Shown in pieces: positions 7,359 to 15,244 of a stretch of DNA of 36,241 nt. Position 1 is the stretch's first letter. Each line of letters begins with the position of its first letter. Below the pieces are notes generated by a model, which had not been told where the DNA came from, did no database searches, and saw only the letters and a program-made list of their open reading frames with translations. The position numbers were made by a program, and so were the translations under genes. Source of the DNA: an uncultured Oscillochloris sp. (GTDB taxonomy: Bacteria > Chloroflexota > Chloroflexia > Chloroflexales > Chloroflexaceae); NCBI GenBank assembly GCA_903887465.1, contig CAISPW010000247.1:1-36241 (forward strand). Direction: 5' to 3'.

Positions 7359-8384
7359 ATGCATACATCCCGGATCCCGTGGGCGCTCATCATTGGCATG
7401 CTCTTGCTGATTGCAGTGCTGGTGCTTGGCTTTCACAACTGGCCCACCATCCATGCGGCGATACAGCTGATGCGCCACGCCCGTCCGGGGTGGCTGGCGC
7501 TCGGGGTGTTCGCCGTCGTCGCCGGCTTCGTCTGCGCGGGGCAGATCTACGGGCGCGTGCTGCGGCTGCTCGGCTACCGGCTCCCGCAACTCTGGCTGAT
7601 CTCAGCCGCGATGGTGTCGATCCTGATTAGCCAGACCATCCCGGCCGGCACCGTGGCCAGCTATGCCTTCCTAACCGCGAGCCTGCGCCGACGCGGCATC
7701 CCGGCCACCAGCGTGGCCCTGCTGGCCAGCCTTGAACTCTTCACCTGGATCGGCGGCATGCTGGTGCTGTTCTGCTTCGGGCTGATCTACAAGATCATCT
7801 TCCTTGGCGATAGCAGTACGTCCCAGATCACCTACCCGGCGGCCGCGCTTGCCCTGACGGTCGTGGGGACAATCGCCTTTGCCAGCACACGTCCGCGCCC
7901 AACCCTACACCACTGGGTGACGCTAATCGGCAGGGTGGCCGGGCGAATCTTGCGGCGTAGCTGGTCGGACGCCCATATCCATCAGATCGTTGATGAGCTG
8001 GACACGAACCGCCGCCTGATCATGGAGCGCCCGCAGCAGGCGCTGGCCCTGCTCTGCCTGCAGCTGTTCGTCTTTGTCTTGCACAGCGCGGCCCTGCTGA
8101 TGCTGATCCACGCCCTGGGTGCCACCGCCCCGCCGCTGGCTGTGCTGGCGGCCTACGGGCTGGCGCTGATCGTTAGCACATTCACCGCGCTGCCCGGTGG
8201 CGGCGGCACCGTCGAGGCCGCCCTGACCCTCTCGCTCACCGCCGAGGGTGTTCCCCCGGAGGCCGCCCTCGGGGCAACGATCCTCTTTCGCCTGTGTAGC
8301 TTCTGGCTGCTGCTGCCGATCGGGGCGATCTGCTACCGCTTATTAACGACGAGCGATGACCAGCGATTACAAAGCGACCAATGA
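7359..8384 (+). CDS. Lysylphosphatidylglycerol synthase-type flippase domain protein (UPF0104)
   Basis: A 341-residue integral membrane protein with about eight hydrophobic segments. It matches the LPG_synthase_TM/UPF0104 (YbhN, AglD-like) pattern: an early GQIYGRVLRLLGY segment, a central SQTIPAGTVASY motif, and a C-terminal FTALPGGGGTVEAALTLSL motif typical of the family. The family includes the membrane half of MprF and uncharacterised lipid or glycolipid transport proteins. Its stop overlaps the start of the next gene by 4 bases (ATGA), so the two are translationally coupled. A role linked to phospholipid synthesis or flipping is therefore likely. No strong ribosome site precedes the ATG. 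Confidence 0.75.
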   Translation: MHTSRIPWALIIGMLLLIAVLVLGFHNWPTIHAAIQLMRHARPGWLALGVFAVVAGFVCAGQIYGRVLRLLGYRLPQLWLISAAMVSILISQTIPAGTVASYAFLTASLRRRGIPATSVALLASLELFTWIGGMLVLFCFGLIYKIIFLGDSSTSQITYPAAALALTVVGTIAFASTRPRPTLHHWVTLIGRVAGRILRRSWSDAHIHQIVDELDTNRRLIMERPQQALALLCLQLFVFVLHSAALLMLIHALGATAPPLAVLAAYGLALIVSTFTALPGGGGTVEAALTLSLTAEGVPPEAALGATILFRLCSFWLLLPIGAICYRLLTTSDDQRLQSDQ

Positions 8385-9127
8385 ATTACGAATCTCGAAC
8401 CTCATCCACCGCCGACCAACGGGCCGCAGCCACCGCGCGAACAAAGGCGCTGCTGGTTCATCTCTACACGGCATCAACAATGGTCGTCCTCATGGGCTCG
8501 ACCGCATTTCTGCTAAACGGCCAGCTAACGGCGGCGCTCTTCACGATGCTGCTGAGCGTCGTGATTGACGCGACCGACGGCGCGCTGGCCCGTCGCTTTC
8601 AGGTGAAGTTGCACGCGCCCGAGTACGACGGGCGCACCATGGACGACATCATCGACTACGTATCCTACGTGTTCCTGCCGACGATTTTTATGTTTAAGGC
8701 TGGGATGCTGCTTGGGCCGTCGGTTATCTTCTGCAGTTTCCCGCTGATCGCCAGTGCCTTCGGCTTCTCTCGCGTCGATGCGAAGCTCGATGACGATGGC
8801 TTCTTCGTCGGCTTCCCGTCCTACTGGAATATTGTCGTCGCCTACTTCTATCTGACCGGCTCGCCGCCCTGGTTGAACACGCTGATTATTATCTTCCTGG
8901 CGGCGCTGGTCTTTGTGCCCACGCGCTATATCTACATCACGCGGTTCCCGCACCGACGATGGGCACACCTGGCCGGGGCTTCGTTGAGCGGCATCGCCAT
9001 GCTCGCCGCCCTGTTTATCGGTGGCGACATGCGGCAACTGCTGGTGGTGATCTCGCTGATCTACCCGGTGATCTACACCGTCTACTCGCTGTTCCTCGAC
9101 CTGCAGGCGCGCAAGGCCGCACGCTAA
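8381..9127 (+). CDS. CDP-alcohol phosphatidyltransferase, phosphatidylcholine synthase-like
   Basis: A 248-residue membrane enzyme with six to eight predicted hydrophobic helices. The full CDP-alcohol phosphotransferase motif D-x2-DG-x2-AR-(spacer)-G-x3-D-x3-D is present in DATDGALARR followed by DGRTMDDIID. The following IIDYVSYVFLPT resembles phosphatidylcholine synthase (Pcs), which condenses CDP-diacylglycerol with choline. Substrate assignment is by resemblance and is less certain than family assignment. It overlaps the preceding flippase-like gene by 4 bases. The stop codon lies inside the first copy of a 19-bp direct repeat that bounds a repeat element. Confidence 0.75.
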   Translation: MNYESRTSSTADQRAAATARTKALLVHLYTASTMVVLMGSTAFLLNGQLTAALFTMLLSVVIDATDGALARRFQVKLHAPEYDGRTMDDIIDYVSYVFLPTIFMFKAGMLLGPSVIFCSFPLIASAFGFSRVDAKLDDDGFFVGFPSYWNIVVAYFYLTGSPPWLNTLIIIFLAALVFVPTRYIYITRFPHRRWAHLAGASLSGIAMLAALFIGGDMRQLLVVISLIYPVIYTVYSLFLDLQARKAAR

Positions 9128-9376
9128 TGTGAACATAGCCGATAGCCGATAGTACTACCGTTGTAGTTGCCAACATCGCCATTCCTAGCGGGGGTTTGGG
9201 GGCCGCAGGCTCCCGAAAAAATCCTTTTCTTTTCTTTCGGAGGGGCGAAGCCCCTCCGAGCCTCCCCGCCGGGGAGACTACAACGGTAGTAATAGCCGAT
9301 AGCCGGACATCAGCGGCCATGTTCATCTGGTGTTGCGCGGCGGAGCCGCATGGTTGTCTAATGTGAACATAGCCGA
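9124..9376. repeat. Intergenic repeat element with direct repeats and 14-bp inverted repeats
   Basis: A 19-bp direct repeat (CTAATGTGAACATAGCCGA) occurs at 9124-9142 and 9358-9376; the first copy overlaps the stop codon of the pcs-like gene. Inside, perfect 14-bp inverted repeats (ACTACCGTTGTAGT 9154-9167; ACTACAACGGTAGT 9277-9290) flank the G-rich block seen at 3482 and 26755, with an inner GGAGGGGC/GCCCCTCC hairpin. GCCGATAGCCGATAG-like units flank it on both sides. The 341-base gap before the PBP gene shows no convincing coding sequence. Confidence 0.65.
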
Positions 9377-9468
9377 GTGCGCGGGCGTCTGTCGCGCTCA
9401 ACTCGGCGCGGATGCGGGCAGGATGCCCACGCTACCATGTTCGTCACGTATGCGTGTGTGTCGGATGC

Positions 9469-12400
9469 CTAACCGTGCTTCCTGGGAGGCACCGGGATCG
9501 GTGTGCCCGACGGCACAGGCGGCGGCTGAGCCTCCGCTGTCGGCGGCGGCTGGTTCGGGTCAGGGTCGGGCGCACGTACCCCCAGCACTACGGTCGTCCC
9601 TGGCATGATCCAGTCACCGGCGGCGGGCAGGGTACTCACCACCGTGTAGGGCGCAAATCTGTCGTAGTCGCCTGGGATACGCTCGCGGGTCTGGTAGTCC
9701 ACGTAGATCATGCCGGGGCCAACCCCCAGGGTCGACAGAAGCTCCTTGGCTTGGTTCTCGCCGAGGCGCTGGAGATCCGGCATCTTGATCGCCCCGATCA
9801 CCGGCGGCACTGCGACCGGCGGCGCGAACATGGCCGGGTCACATGGCGGCAGGGCGGCAATCACTGCGGTGTCGTCGGAGGTGCCGCCATCCGGCGGCGC
9901 AGCTCCAGCAGGCGCGGGGATGGGGACTGCCGATCCGCCGCTCCAGACATACAGCACCCGCTCGTCCGGGTCAGGCGGCGGTGTCTTCCAGAGATAGATC
10001 TCCTGGGCCAGGCCCTCGGGGTAGGTCTGCCCGTCCACCGGGCGGCAGTACTGGCCCTGGCCCAGGAGGTGCATATCGGGCACGACATCGCTCGGCTTGG
10101 CACCATCGGCGGATGGCGCGCTGGTGGGAGCCTGCACATGGAGCGTGCCGTCGCTGGCCCACTCCTCGGGCGTGGGGATGCGGATGAGCCGCATCTTCTC
10201 GAAGGCTCGGCAGGGCACCCTGAGCGCGCTCAACACGCTGTCGAGGGCGGGGCCGGGCGGAAGCGTATTGGTCGGCGTGAGCATCGCGGTGAGCATCGGC
10301 CGGGTGAACAGCTCCTCGCTGTAGCCGCCGAAGGGGCCGGGCAGCGGGCAGATCGCCTTGCGCACCACCGAGCCGTCCGTCGGTAGCGTGAACGTCGTCG
10401 GGATCTGCTGGTCGCCGAAGGGTGCGGCGAACAGCGCGTGGTAGCGCGGCTTCTGCTTGATCCAGACGAAGATCTCCTCCATCACGTTGTGCCAGATGAT
10501 CCCGCCGCCTGTGAGGCTCTCGACCTTCTCGGTCGGCTCGTTATTGTTGTTGCCGGTCCAGACGCCCACAGTCACAAAGGGTGTGAACCCGGCCGCCCAG
10601 GCGTCGCGCCAGTCGTTCGAGGTGCCGGTCTTCACTGCGGCAGGTAGGCTCAGCTTGAGTTGGCTGTTCAGACCCCACACCGGTGCCCGCGCCCGGTTGT
10701 CGCTGATCATATTGGTGAGGATCGCCACCAGATCCGGCTCGACGACCTGGTCGCCAGGAGCCGACACGAAGCGCTCAAGCGTACGGCCCGTGGCGTCGCT
10801 GATCTCCAGAATCGACACCGGGGCGTGGTAGCTCCCGCCGCTGGCCAGGGTGTTGTAGGCCGTGGTCAGCTCCAGGGGCGTCACCTCGCCGCCGCCCAGC
10901 GTAAGCGAAAGGCCGTAGAAGTCTGCGCCGCGCTTGAGGCCAGTTTTCACGCCCACGCGGTCGAGCAGATCCAGGTCGTTCTTGATCCCGCCCATCTTCA
11001 GCGCCTTCACGGCGGGCATGTTGAGCGAGTTCGCCACGGCGTTGCGCATGCGTACCGGGCCGTTGAATCTCCCGTTATAGTTCAGCGGCGCATACGCCTC
11101 CGTGGCGCTCAGCGGGAACTGCGTAGGCACATCCCAGATCACCGTGTCGGGGGTGATGCCCTGCTCCATCGCCGACAGATAGGTGAAGGGCTTGAGCGCC
11201 GACCCAGGCTGGCGCGCGCGCGTGGCCACGTTCACCTGGCCGTCGAGTACGTTGCCAGTCTCGCCGCTGGTGGTGGTCGGCTGAACGGCGCGATAGTCGA
11301 TGCTGCCGACCATCGCCAGAATCTGGCCGGTGTTCGGCTGCATCACCACCACCGCCGCATTATGGATATTGCGCGACTCAAGCTCTTTGATGCGCTCGGT
11401 CGCCTTCTCCTGCACCATCTGCTGCAGGTCGAGGTCGAGGGTGGTGGTAATCCGCAGGCCGCCGCCGGTGAGGGCGGCTTGGCCGTAGCGCTCCTGGATG
11501 AGGTCGCGCACATAGAAGACGAAGTGCGGCGCGTTGAGCGGCACATCCTGGGGGGCGAAGCGCAGGGGCTGGGCGATGGCGGCGCGGGCCTGGTTTGCGC
11601 TCACGTAGCCATCCTCCACCATGCGCCGCAACACCGCCACCTGGCGCCAGCGCGGCGCGCTGAGGTTCTCTGGCAGCTTATAACTCGCCTGTTCCCAGCC
11701 CGTGCCGAGGCGCACGCCGGACAGGTAGCCGCCCTGGGCATCCCGTTCCAGGTAGTTGATCGGGTTGTAGACGCTGGGCAGTTGGGGCAGGCCGGCCAGG
11801 AGCGACGCTTGGTTTAGGTTCAGGTCGCGGGCTTTGATCCCAAAGTAGACCTCGCTGGCCGCCTCGATCCCGTAGGCCAAGTTGCCGTAAAAGTTCTCGT
11901 TCAGGTAGAGGTCGAGGATCTGCGGCTTATCGTAGATCTTATCGAGCTCCTGGGCGAGGATGATCTCCTTCAGCTTGCGCTCGTAGCGCTTTTCGGGGGC
12001 GCGCTCCTCAATCTTGAGAACGCTGTTTTTGATCACCTGCTGGGTGATCGTCGAGGCACCGCCCGTCTCAGAGCCAACCTTGAGGCTATTCATCGCCGTG
12101 CGAACAATGCCGCCCAGGTCGATGCCCTTGTTGGTAAAGAAAGACTTGTCTTCGACGGCGACCGTGGCCTGCACCAGCAGGGGCGAGATCTCATCGAAGC
12201 TCACGTTGGTGCGCTTGCCCGCGTCGAAGAACTCGTAGAGCAGGACGCCGTTGCGGTCGTAGATCCGCGAGGTCTGGAAGAGATTACGGTTATTGAGTGC
12301 GTCGAGGCGCGGCTTGAGGATGGCCGTTGTCTGCGCATAGACGCCATAAACGGCACCGAGTACGCCACCACCGGAGAGGCCGACCAGCACCGCTATGGCC

Positions 12401-12543
12401 GCAAGGATCTGCGCCAAGAGGCGCGGCAGCCGCGCGGGAGGGATAACCTGGCGGCGGCGCAGCAGCCCAGGGTGCGCCGGACGGCGCAGCACTGGACTCC
12501 CGGCGTAGGTGTGGCGTGTGAATCGATTACGAGGCTGTGACAT
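9469..12543 (-). CDS. Class A penicillin-binding protein with PASTA domain
   Basis: A 1024-residue bifunctional peptidoglycan synthase. A basic cytoplasmic tail (1-42) and one TM helix (about 43-70) come first. The GT51 glycosyltransferase domain (about 95-285) has the catalytic segment VEDKSFFTNKGID, RKLKEIILAQELD and NFYGNLAYGIE. The transpeptidase domain (about 380-690) has SxxK in PGSALKPF, SxN in ANSLNMP and KTGTSNDWRDAW. The C-terminal extension is Pro/Ala-rich with one PASTA-like unit (about 920-990) and a Pro-rich tail. PASTA domains bind cell-wall fragments or beta-lactams. It is transcribed alone. The ribosome site is weak, but the upstream region has no alternative start in frame that improves it. 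Confidence 0.95.
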   Translation of the reverse strand: MSQPRNRFTRHTYAGSPVLRRPAHPGLLRRRQVIPPARLPRLLAQILAAIAVLVGLSGGGVLGAVYGVYAQTTAILKPRLDALNNRNLFQTSRIYDRNGVLLYEFFDAGKRTNVSFDEISPLLVQATVAVEDKSFFTNKGIDLGGIVRTAMNSLKVGSETGGASTITQQVIKNSVLKIEERAPEKRYERKLKEIILAQELDKIYDKPQILDLYLNENFYGNLAYGIEAASEVYFGIKARDLNLNQASLLAGLPQLPSVYNPINYLERDAQGGYLSGVRLGTGWEQASYKLPENLSAPRWRQVAVLRRMVEDGYVSANQARAAIAQPLRFAPQDVPLNAPHFVFYVRDLIQERYGQAALTGGGLRITTTLDLDLQQMVQEKATERIKELESRNIHNAAVVVMQPNTGQILAMVGSIDYRAVQPTTTSGETGNVLDGQVNVATRARQPGSALKPFTYLSAMEQGITPDTVIWDVPTQFPLSATEAYAPLNYNGRFNGPVRMRNAVANSLNMPAVKALKMGGIKNDLDLLDRVGVKTGLKRGADFYGLSLTLGGGEVTPLELTTAYNTLASGGSYHAPVSILEISDATGRTLERFVSAPGDQVVEPDLVAILTNMISDNRARAPVWGLNSQLKLSLPAAVKTGTSNDWRDAWAAGFTPFVTVGVWTGNNNNEPTEKVESLTGGGIIWHNVMEEIFVWIKQKPRYHALFAAPFGDQQIPTTFTLPTDGSVVRKAICPLPGPFGGYSEELFTRPMLTAMLTPTNTLPPGPALDSVLSALRVPCRAFEKMRLIRIPTPEEWASDGTLHVQAPTSAPSADGAKPSDVVPDMHLLGQGQYCRPVDGQTYPEGLAQEIYLWKTPPPDPDERVLYVWSGGSAVPIPAPAGAAPPDGGTSDDTAVIAALPPCDPAMFAPPVAVPPVIGAIKMPDLQRLGENQAKELLSTLGVGPGMIYVDYQTRERIPGDYDRFAPYTVVSTLPAAGDWIMPGTTVVLGVRAPDPDPNQPPPTAEAQPPPVPSGTPIPVPPRKHG

Positions 12544-12634
12544 TGGCCTATGCGCGTGCAGGGTGCGGGGCCAGCCCGACTCTGCATCATGAAAGAGCGC
12601 TGATTCGCAACCAGAGCAGCAAAAGTATACCCCA

Positions 12635-12683
12635 CATGCCGAACACCGACCAGCGGCCTCGCCGCTGGTCGGTGTTCGGCATG
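12635..12683 (-). terminator. 22-bp perfect stem downstream of the ferric-reductase-like gene
   Basis: The arms 12635-12656 and 12662-12683 are perfectly complementary over 22 bp with a 5-nt loop (CCTCG). It lies between two minus-strand genes, 80 bases past the stop of the upstream one. On the minus strand a loose T-rich stretch (TATACTTTTG) follows about 6 bases later, so termination of the ferric-reductase-like transcript is plausible. Confidence 0.6.
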
Positions 12684-12762
12684 CGGAGTTGAACCCAATA
12701 CAAACGTCTGGAGCCCTAGCGTAGGAGATGCGAAGCTGTCACCGCGTCACCATGTCACCGCG

Positions 12763-13518
12763 TCACCACGCCAGTTCGGCTAACCGCCTGCGCACCTGGA
12801 TGCGATAGAACGTCAGCGCCACCAGGCTAAGGCCGCTGGCGGCGTAGGCCCACTGCGCCCAGGCCGTGCCGCTGTCGCTGCCGCTCCAGATGCCGTGGGC
12901 CAGGGCGAGCGCGAAAATGCCGAAGCTGACGTAGTGGACCGTCCGCCAGGCCCGCCCGCCGATCAAGCGCCGCACGTAGAAGCTAAGCGTGACCGAGATC
13001 ATCAGGTAGAAGGATATCTGCCCTAGGCCAACCCAGAGTGGTTGGTAGTCCGTGCTGGCGAAGGGTACAAGGATCTGGGTCAGGCTATAGCCAATGTAGT
13101 GGTCGCCCAGCAGGCTCAGGGCGTGGATGGCCCCGAAGATGAGGCCAAGGATGCTGGCGTACTCGTGCAAGTCGGACACGGTGGGGCCGCCGGGCCAGGC
13201 CCGCGCCATCCGGTTGGTGATCGTTAGGCCCAGGGCCATCGACCACCAGAGCAACCCGTAAGACACAAAGGCGCTGGCCCGCGTCAGGTACCAGAATGCC
13301 TTCTGGCCCAGCAGAGCCGTGTTCAGGCTGGCCCTTACGTCGGGGAACATGGCAGACAGTACCAGGGCGCTGCCCAGCATCAGCACGAGGGCCAGCAGCG
13401 GCATCAGCACCGGCATGGCTGCGCTCAAGGCGGAGGGGAGGTCATCGTCGGCGCTGCGCTGACGCTGGATGCTTGATGAGGCGATGCGTTTGGTGTCACG
13501 TGGGGGATGCGCGGACAT
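12763..13518 (-). CDS. Ferric reductase-like transmembrane heme protein
   Basis: A 251-residue membrane protein with about six TM helices, matching the ferric-reductase-like transmembrane domain (PF01794; YedZ/MsrQ and NOX relatives). Candidate heme-b histidines are present: the HEYASILGLIFGAIHAL helix (two His 14 residues apart) and the helix from VHYVSFGIFALALAHG (two His 13 apart). The N-terminal 30 residues are polar. There is no FAD or NAD-binding domain, so it probably moves electrons across the membrane for a partner. It is 54 bases downstream of a small one-TM protein gene and likely co-transcribed. Specific donor and acceptor cannot be read from sequence. Confidence 0.8.
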   Translation of the reverse strand: MSAHPPRDTKRIASSSIQRQRSADDDLPSALSAAMPVLMPLLALVLMLGSALVLSAMFPDVRASLNTALLGQKAFWYLTRASAFVSYGLLWWSMALGLTITNRMARAWPGGPTVSDLHEYASILGLIFGAIHALSLLGDHYIGYSLTQILVPFASTDYQPLWVGLGQISFYLMISVTLSFYVRRLIGGRAWRTVHYVSFGIFALALAHGIWSGSDSGTAWAQWAYAASGLSLVALTFYRIQVRRRLAELAW

Positions 13519-13572
13519 CTTCAGCTTTCCTCATCTAAATTGCACTTTAAGTGACGTGTCATCTGCCTCGCG

Positions 13573-13854
13573 TTAGCGCGATGAGCGGGTGCTGGTGATC
13601 GCCTGACGAGACTGCGAGCCGAAATCAAACTGCCACCACTCCCTGTGGCCGAGACGGCGGCGAGGTTTGGCGGACGGCGACTGGTCATTGGGTGCGGCCT
13701 GCACAACAGCCTGCGCGGGACGGGCGGCGGCGCTGCTTGTGTCGGACACGCCGAAGGCAACCCACCCAGCCGCAGTCGCAGTCACCGCGACGGTAGCCAA
13801 GGTGGTGTTAAATGTCGTAACCAGGAGGCGTCGGTTCGGGTTTCGGCGGGCCAT
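13573..13854 (-). CDS. Small single-TM protein of unknown function
   Basis: A 93-residue protein. A basic N-terminus (MARRNPNRR) is followed by one hydrophobic segment (about residues 10-36), an Ala/Pro-rich extracytoplasmic stretch and a basic, Ser/Arg-rich C-terminus ending TRSSR. The start is the ATG after GAGGAG with 8-base spacing; an ATG seven codons upstream lacks a site. It precedes the ferric-reductase-like gene by 54 bases, so it may be an accessory or anchor protein for it. I recognise no domain. Real coding is supported by the ribosome site, hydrophobic segment and operon position, not by homology. Confidence 0.55.
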   Translation of the reverse strand: MARRNPNRRLLVTTFNTTLATVAVTATAAGWVAFGVSDTSSAAARPAQAVVQAAPNDQSPSAKPRRRLGHREWWQFDFGSQSRQAITSTRSSR

Positions 13855-13962
13855 ATGCAGGGCTCCTCGTCGCATAGGTGCGGGTCCGGGGGCACCGCCA
13901 CACGGGGATGATGGTGCGTTAGCCCCATCATACGGTAAAGATCTTAAAGAATTCTATAGATG

Positions 13963-13977
13963 ATCTAAATTTTAGAT
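13963..13977. promoter_or_regulatory. AT-rich palindrome upstream of the one-TM protein/ferric-reductase-like pair
   Basis: ATCTAAA-T-TTTAGAT is a perfect 7-bp inverted repeat in otherwise GC-rich DNA. The motif TTTAGATGAG recurs on the minus strand just upstream of the ferric-reductase-like gene (near 13531-13540), suggesting a regulator site. A run of seven T and a GCCGGGAGCGTCCCG hairpin follow at 13981-14003. Confidence 0.35.
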
Positions 13978-14076
13978 GAGTTTTTTTGCCGGGAGCGTCC
14001 CGAGTCCGCGTAGCAGGGCGCGGTGGACGTATGGGTGACATCAGCGCAGATCAAGATCTGCCGTGTTGTCGCGGCG

Positions 14077-14328
14077 CTATCGCCGCACCTCGTTACGATG
14101 GTAGCGGTGGGTGCGTACGTAGCTCACGATGTTGCCGTCGGCGTCGAGGTTGATGTGGTAGGTGGCGAGGACATCGTTGTTGCTGGGGGGGCGTCGCCGC
14201 TCGATCATCTCGATCTCGACGATCCAGCCTTTGCGATCACGGCTGACTCGTGAGACGGTATCGACCGAGAGGCCAGTCAGGGCGCTGAGTTGCTCGCGAG
14301 CGGTGCCGACGATTGTCATTACGTCCAT
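14077..14328 (-). CDS. gvpO: Gas vesicle protein GvpO
   Basis: An 83-residue protein with the GvpO family pattern (PF05800): an N-terminal helix AREQLSALTGL, then a compact beta domain with GWIVEIEMIERRRPPSNNDVLATYHINLDADGNIVSY. GvpO is an accessory protein needed for gas vesicle formation in haloarchaea and present in bacterial clusters; its precise role is unclear. The start ATG follows GGAGG with a 7-base spacer. It is the last visible gene of the gvp unit, 48 bases after gvpF/L. No intrinsic terminator with a T tract follows on this strand. Confidence 0.85.
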   Translation of the reverse strand: MDVMTIVGTAREQLSALTGLSVDTVSRVSRDRKGWIVEIEMIERRRPPSNNDVLATYHINLDADGNIVSYVRTHRYHRNEVRR

Positions 14329-14376
14329 GTCTAACCTCCTCGTGTGGCGGAGGGTTGGGGCGGCCCGCGAGCCGCC

Positions 14377-15147
14377 CTACGAACTCCAGATCACATTGAG
14401 GGTGACAAAGTTATAGGGCGGCACTGGTCCGACGGACTTAAACGTCATGTGCGACCCCATACTGAGATCCAGATTATGCACGGCAATGTCGAAGCGTCCC
14501 TCGTCTGTGCGGTCGAGCAGGAAGGCCGCATTCACCACCATGCGGTCGGTGAGGATGTGGTGGGTAACAGTGGCGCGGGCCAGCGGGCGCAGGGTGGCAA
14601 GAATTTGCTCGCTGTCGTGCTGGCGTCGCTGGGCGACGGCTGCCTCGATCAGCTCGCCAAGGTTCATCCGCTCGTGGTAGGTACTTTCGGGCGGGCGGGT
14701 GGCGATGCTGTCGCGCAGGGCGCGGATCGTGGGCTGCTGGTCGGCGATCTCGTGAAAGATCTGCTCGTCGGCCCAGAATGCCTTTAGCCCTAGCTCAACC
14801 TGGCTGTGGAGCTGATCGAGCTGCGCCTCCAGGTCATCGTAGCGCCGGGTGAGCAACTGGCTGTAGATGGCTTCGGCGTGGGGGGCCACAACGCCGAAGC
14901 GGATCGGCAGTACCGTGTATTGCTGCATCACCGCCTCAAGCACCCGCGTGTGGGCCATCATATTGCGGCGCGTGCTGTCATACTCCTCGCACGGCGAGTC
15001 GCTTACCACGACCGCGAGGTTGCGGTAGGGGACGGTGTAGACGCGAGCCCCCCGCTCGTGGATGCCGCGAGCGGCGATCGCGCGGGCGTCCGCGCAGCGG
15101 ATGATGCCGTAGAGGTACTTGCCGGTGAGTACATCTGTCTCAAGCAT
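14377..15147 (-). CDS. gvpF: Gas vesicle protein GvpF/GvpL family
   Basis: A 256-residue protein of the GvpF/GvpL family (PF06386), which binds GvpA and helps early assembly of the gas vesicle shell. It shows the N-terminal YLYGIIRC, the VYTVPYRNLAVVVSDSP segment, the conserved HTRVLEAVMQQYTVLPIRFG motif, a central helical region (ELGLKAFWADEQIF) and a C-terminal domain ending in SVGPVPPYNFV. The two paralogous types F and L are hard to separate by eye, so the symbol is provisional. The start is the ATG at MLETDV, eight bases after CGGAG; upstream in-frame starts, including a TTG, lack a site. The 97-base gap from the GvpC-like gene contains a hairpin. Confidence 0.9.
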   Translation of the reverse strand: MLETDVLTGKYLYGIIRCADARAIAARGIHERGARVYTVPYRNLAVVVSDSPCEEYDSTRRNMMAHTRVLEAVMQQYTVLPIRFGVVAPHAEAIYSQLLTRRYDDLEAQLDQLHSQVELGLKAFWADEQIFHEIADQQPTIRALRDSIATRPPESTYHERMNLGELIEAAVAQRRQHDSEQILATLRPLARATVTHHILTDRMVVNAAFLLDRTDEGRFDIAVHNLDLSMGSHMTFKSVGPVPPYNFVTLNVIWSS

Positions 15148-15177
15148 GGCTGGCTCCGTCATTGAGCGGTATATGGT

Positions 15178-15215
15178 GAGGATCAAGTGTGGGGTTCCCC
15201 CCGCCCTTGATCCTC
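15178..15215 (-). other. Hairpin between the GvpC-like gene and gvpF/L
   Basis: A perfect 10-bp stem, GAGGATCAAG / CTTGATCCTC, with an inner GGGG-TT-CCCC stem. No T tract follows. It resembles the 6289-6327 hairpin. In the gvp transcript it could set differential mRNA stability between structural and accessory genes. Confidence 0.5.
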
Positions 15216-15244
15216 CCTACGGCGATCTGCTGTTCCGGATTACG

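Noticed and set aside
7016-7589. Minus-strand open frames across the rpiA/flippase intergenic region
   Set aside because: They run through a decayed repeat and the opposite strand of the flippase-like gene and have no ribosome site or domain.
10660-11817. A 385-codon plus-strand open frame inside the PBP gene
   Set aside because: Antisense to the transpeptidase and glycosyltransferase domains, with His/Arg-rich composition typical of shadow frames.
13980-14005. Intrinsic terminator after gvpO formed by T7 and the GCCGGGAGCGTCCCG hairpin
   Set aside because: The T run precedes the hairpin on the plus strand and becomes an A run after it on the minus strand, so the order is wrong for the gvp transcript.
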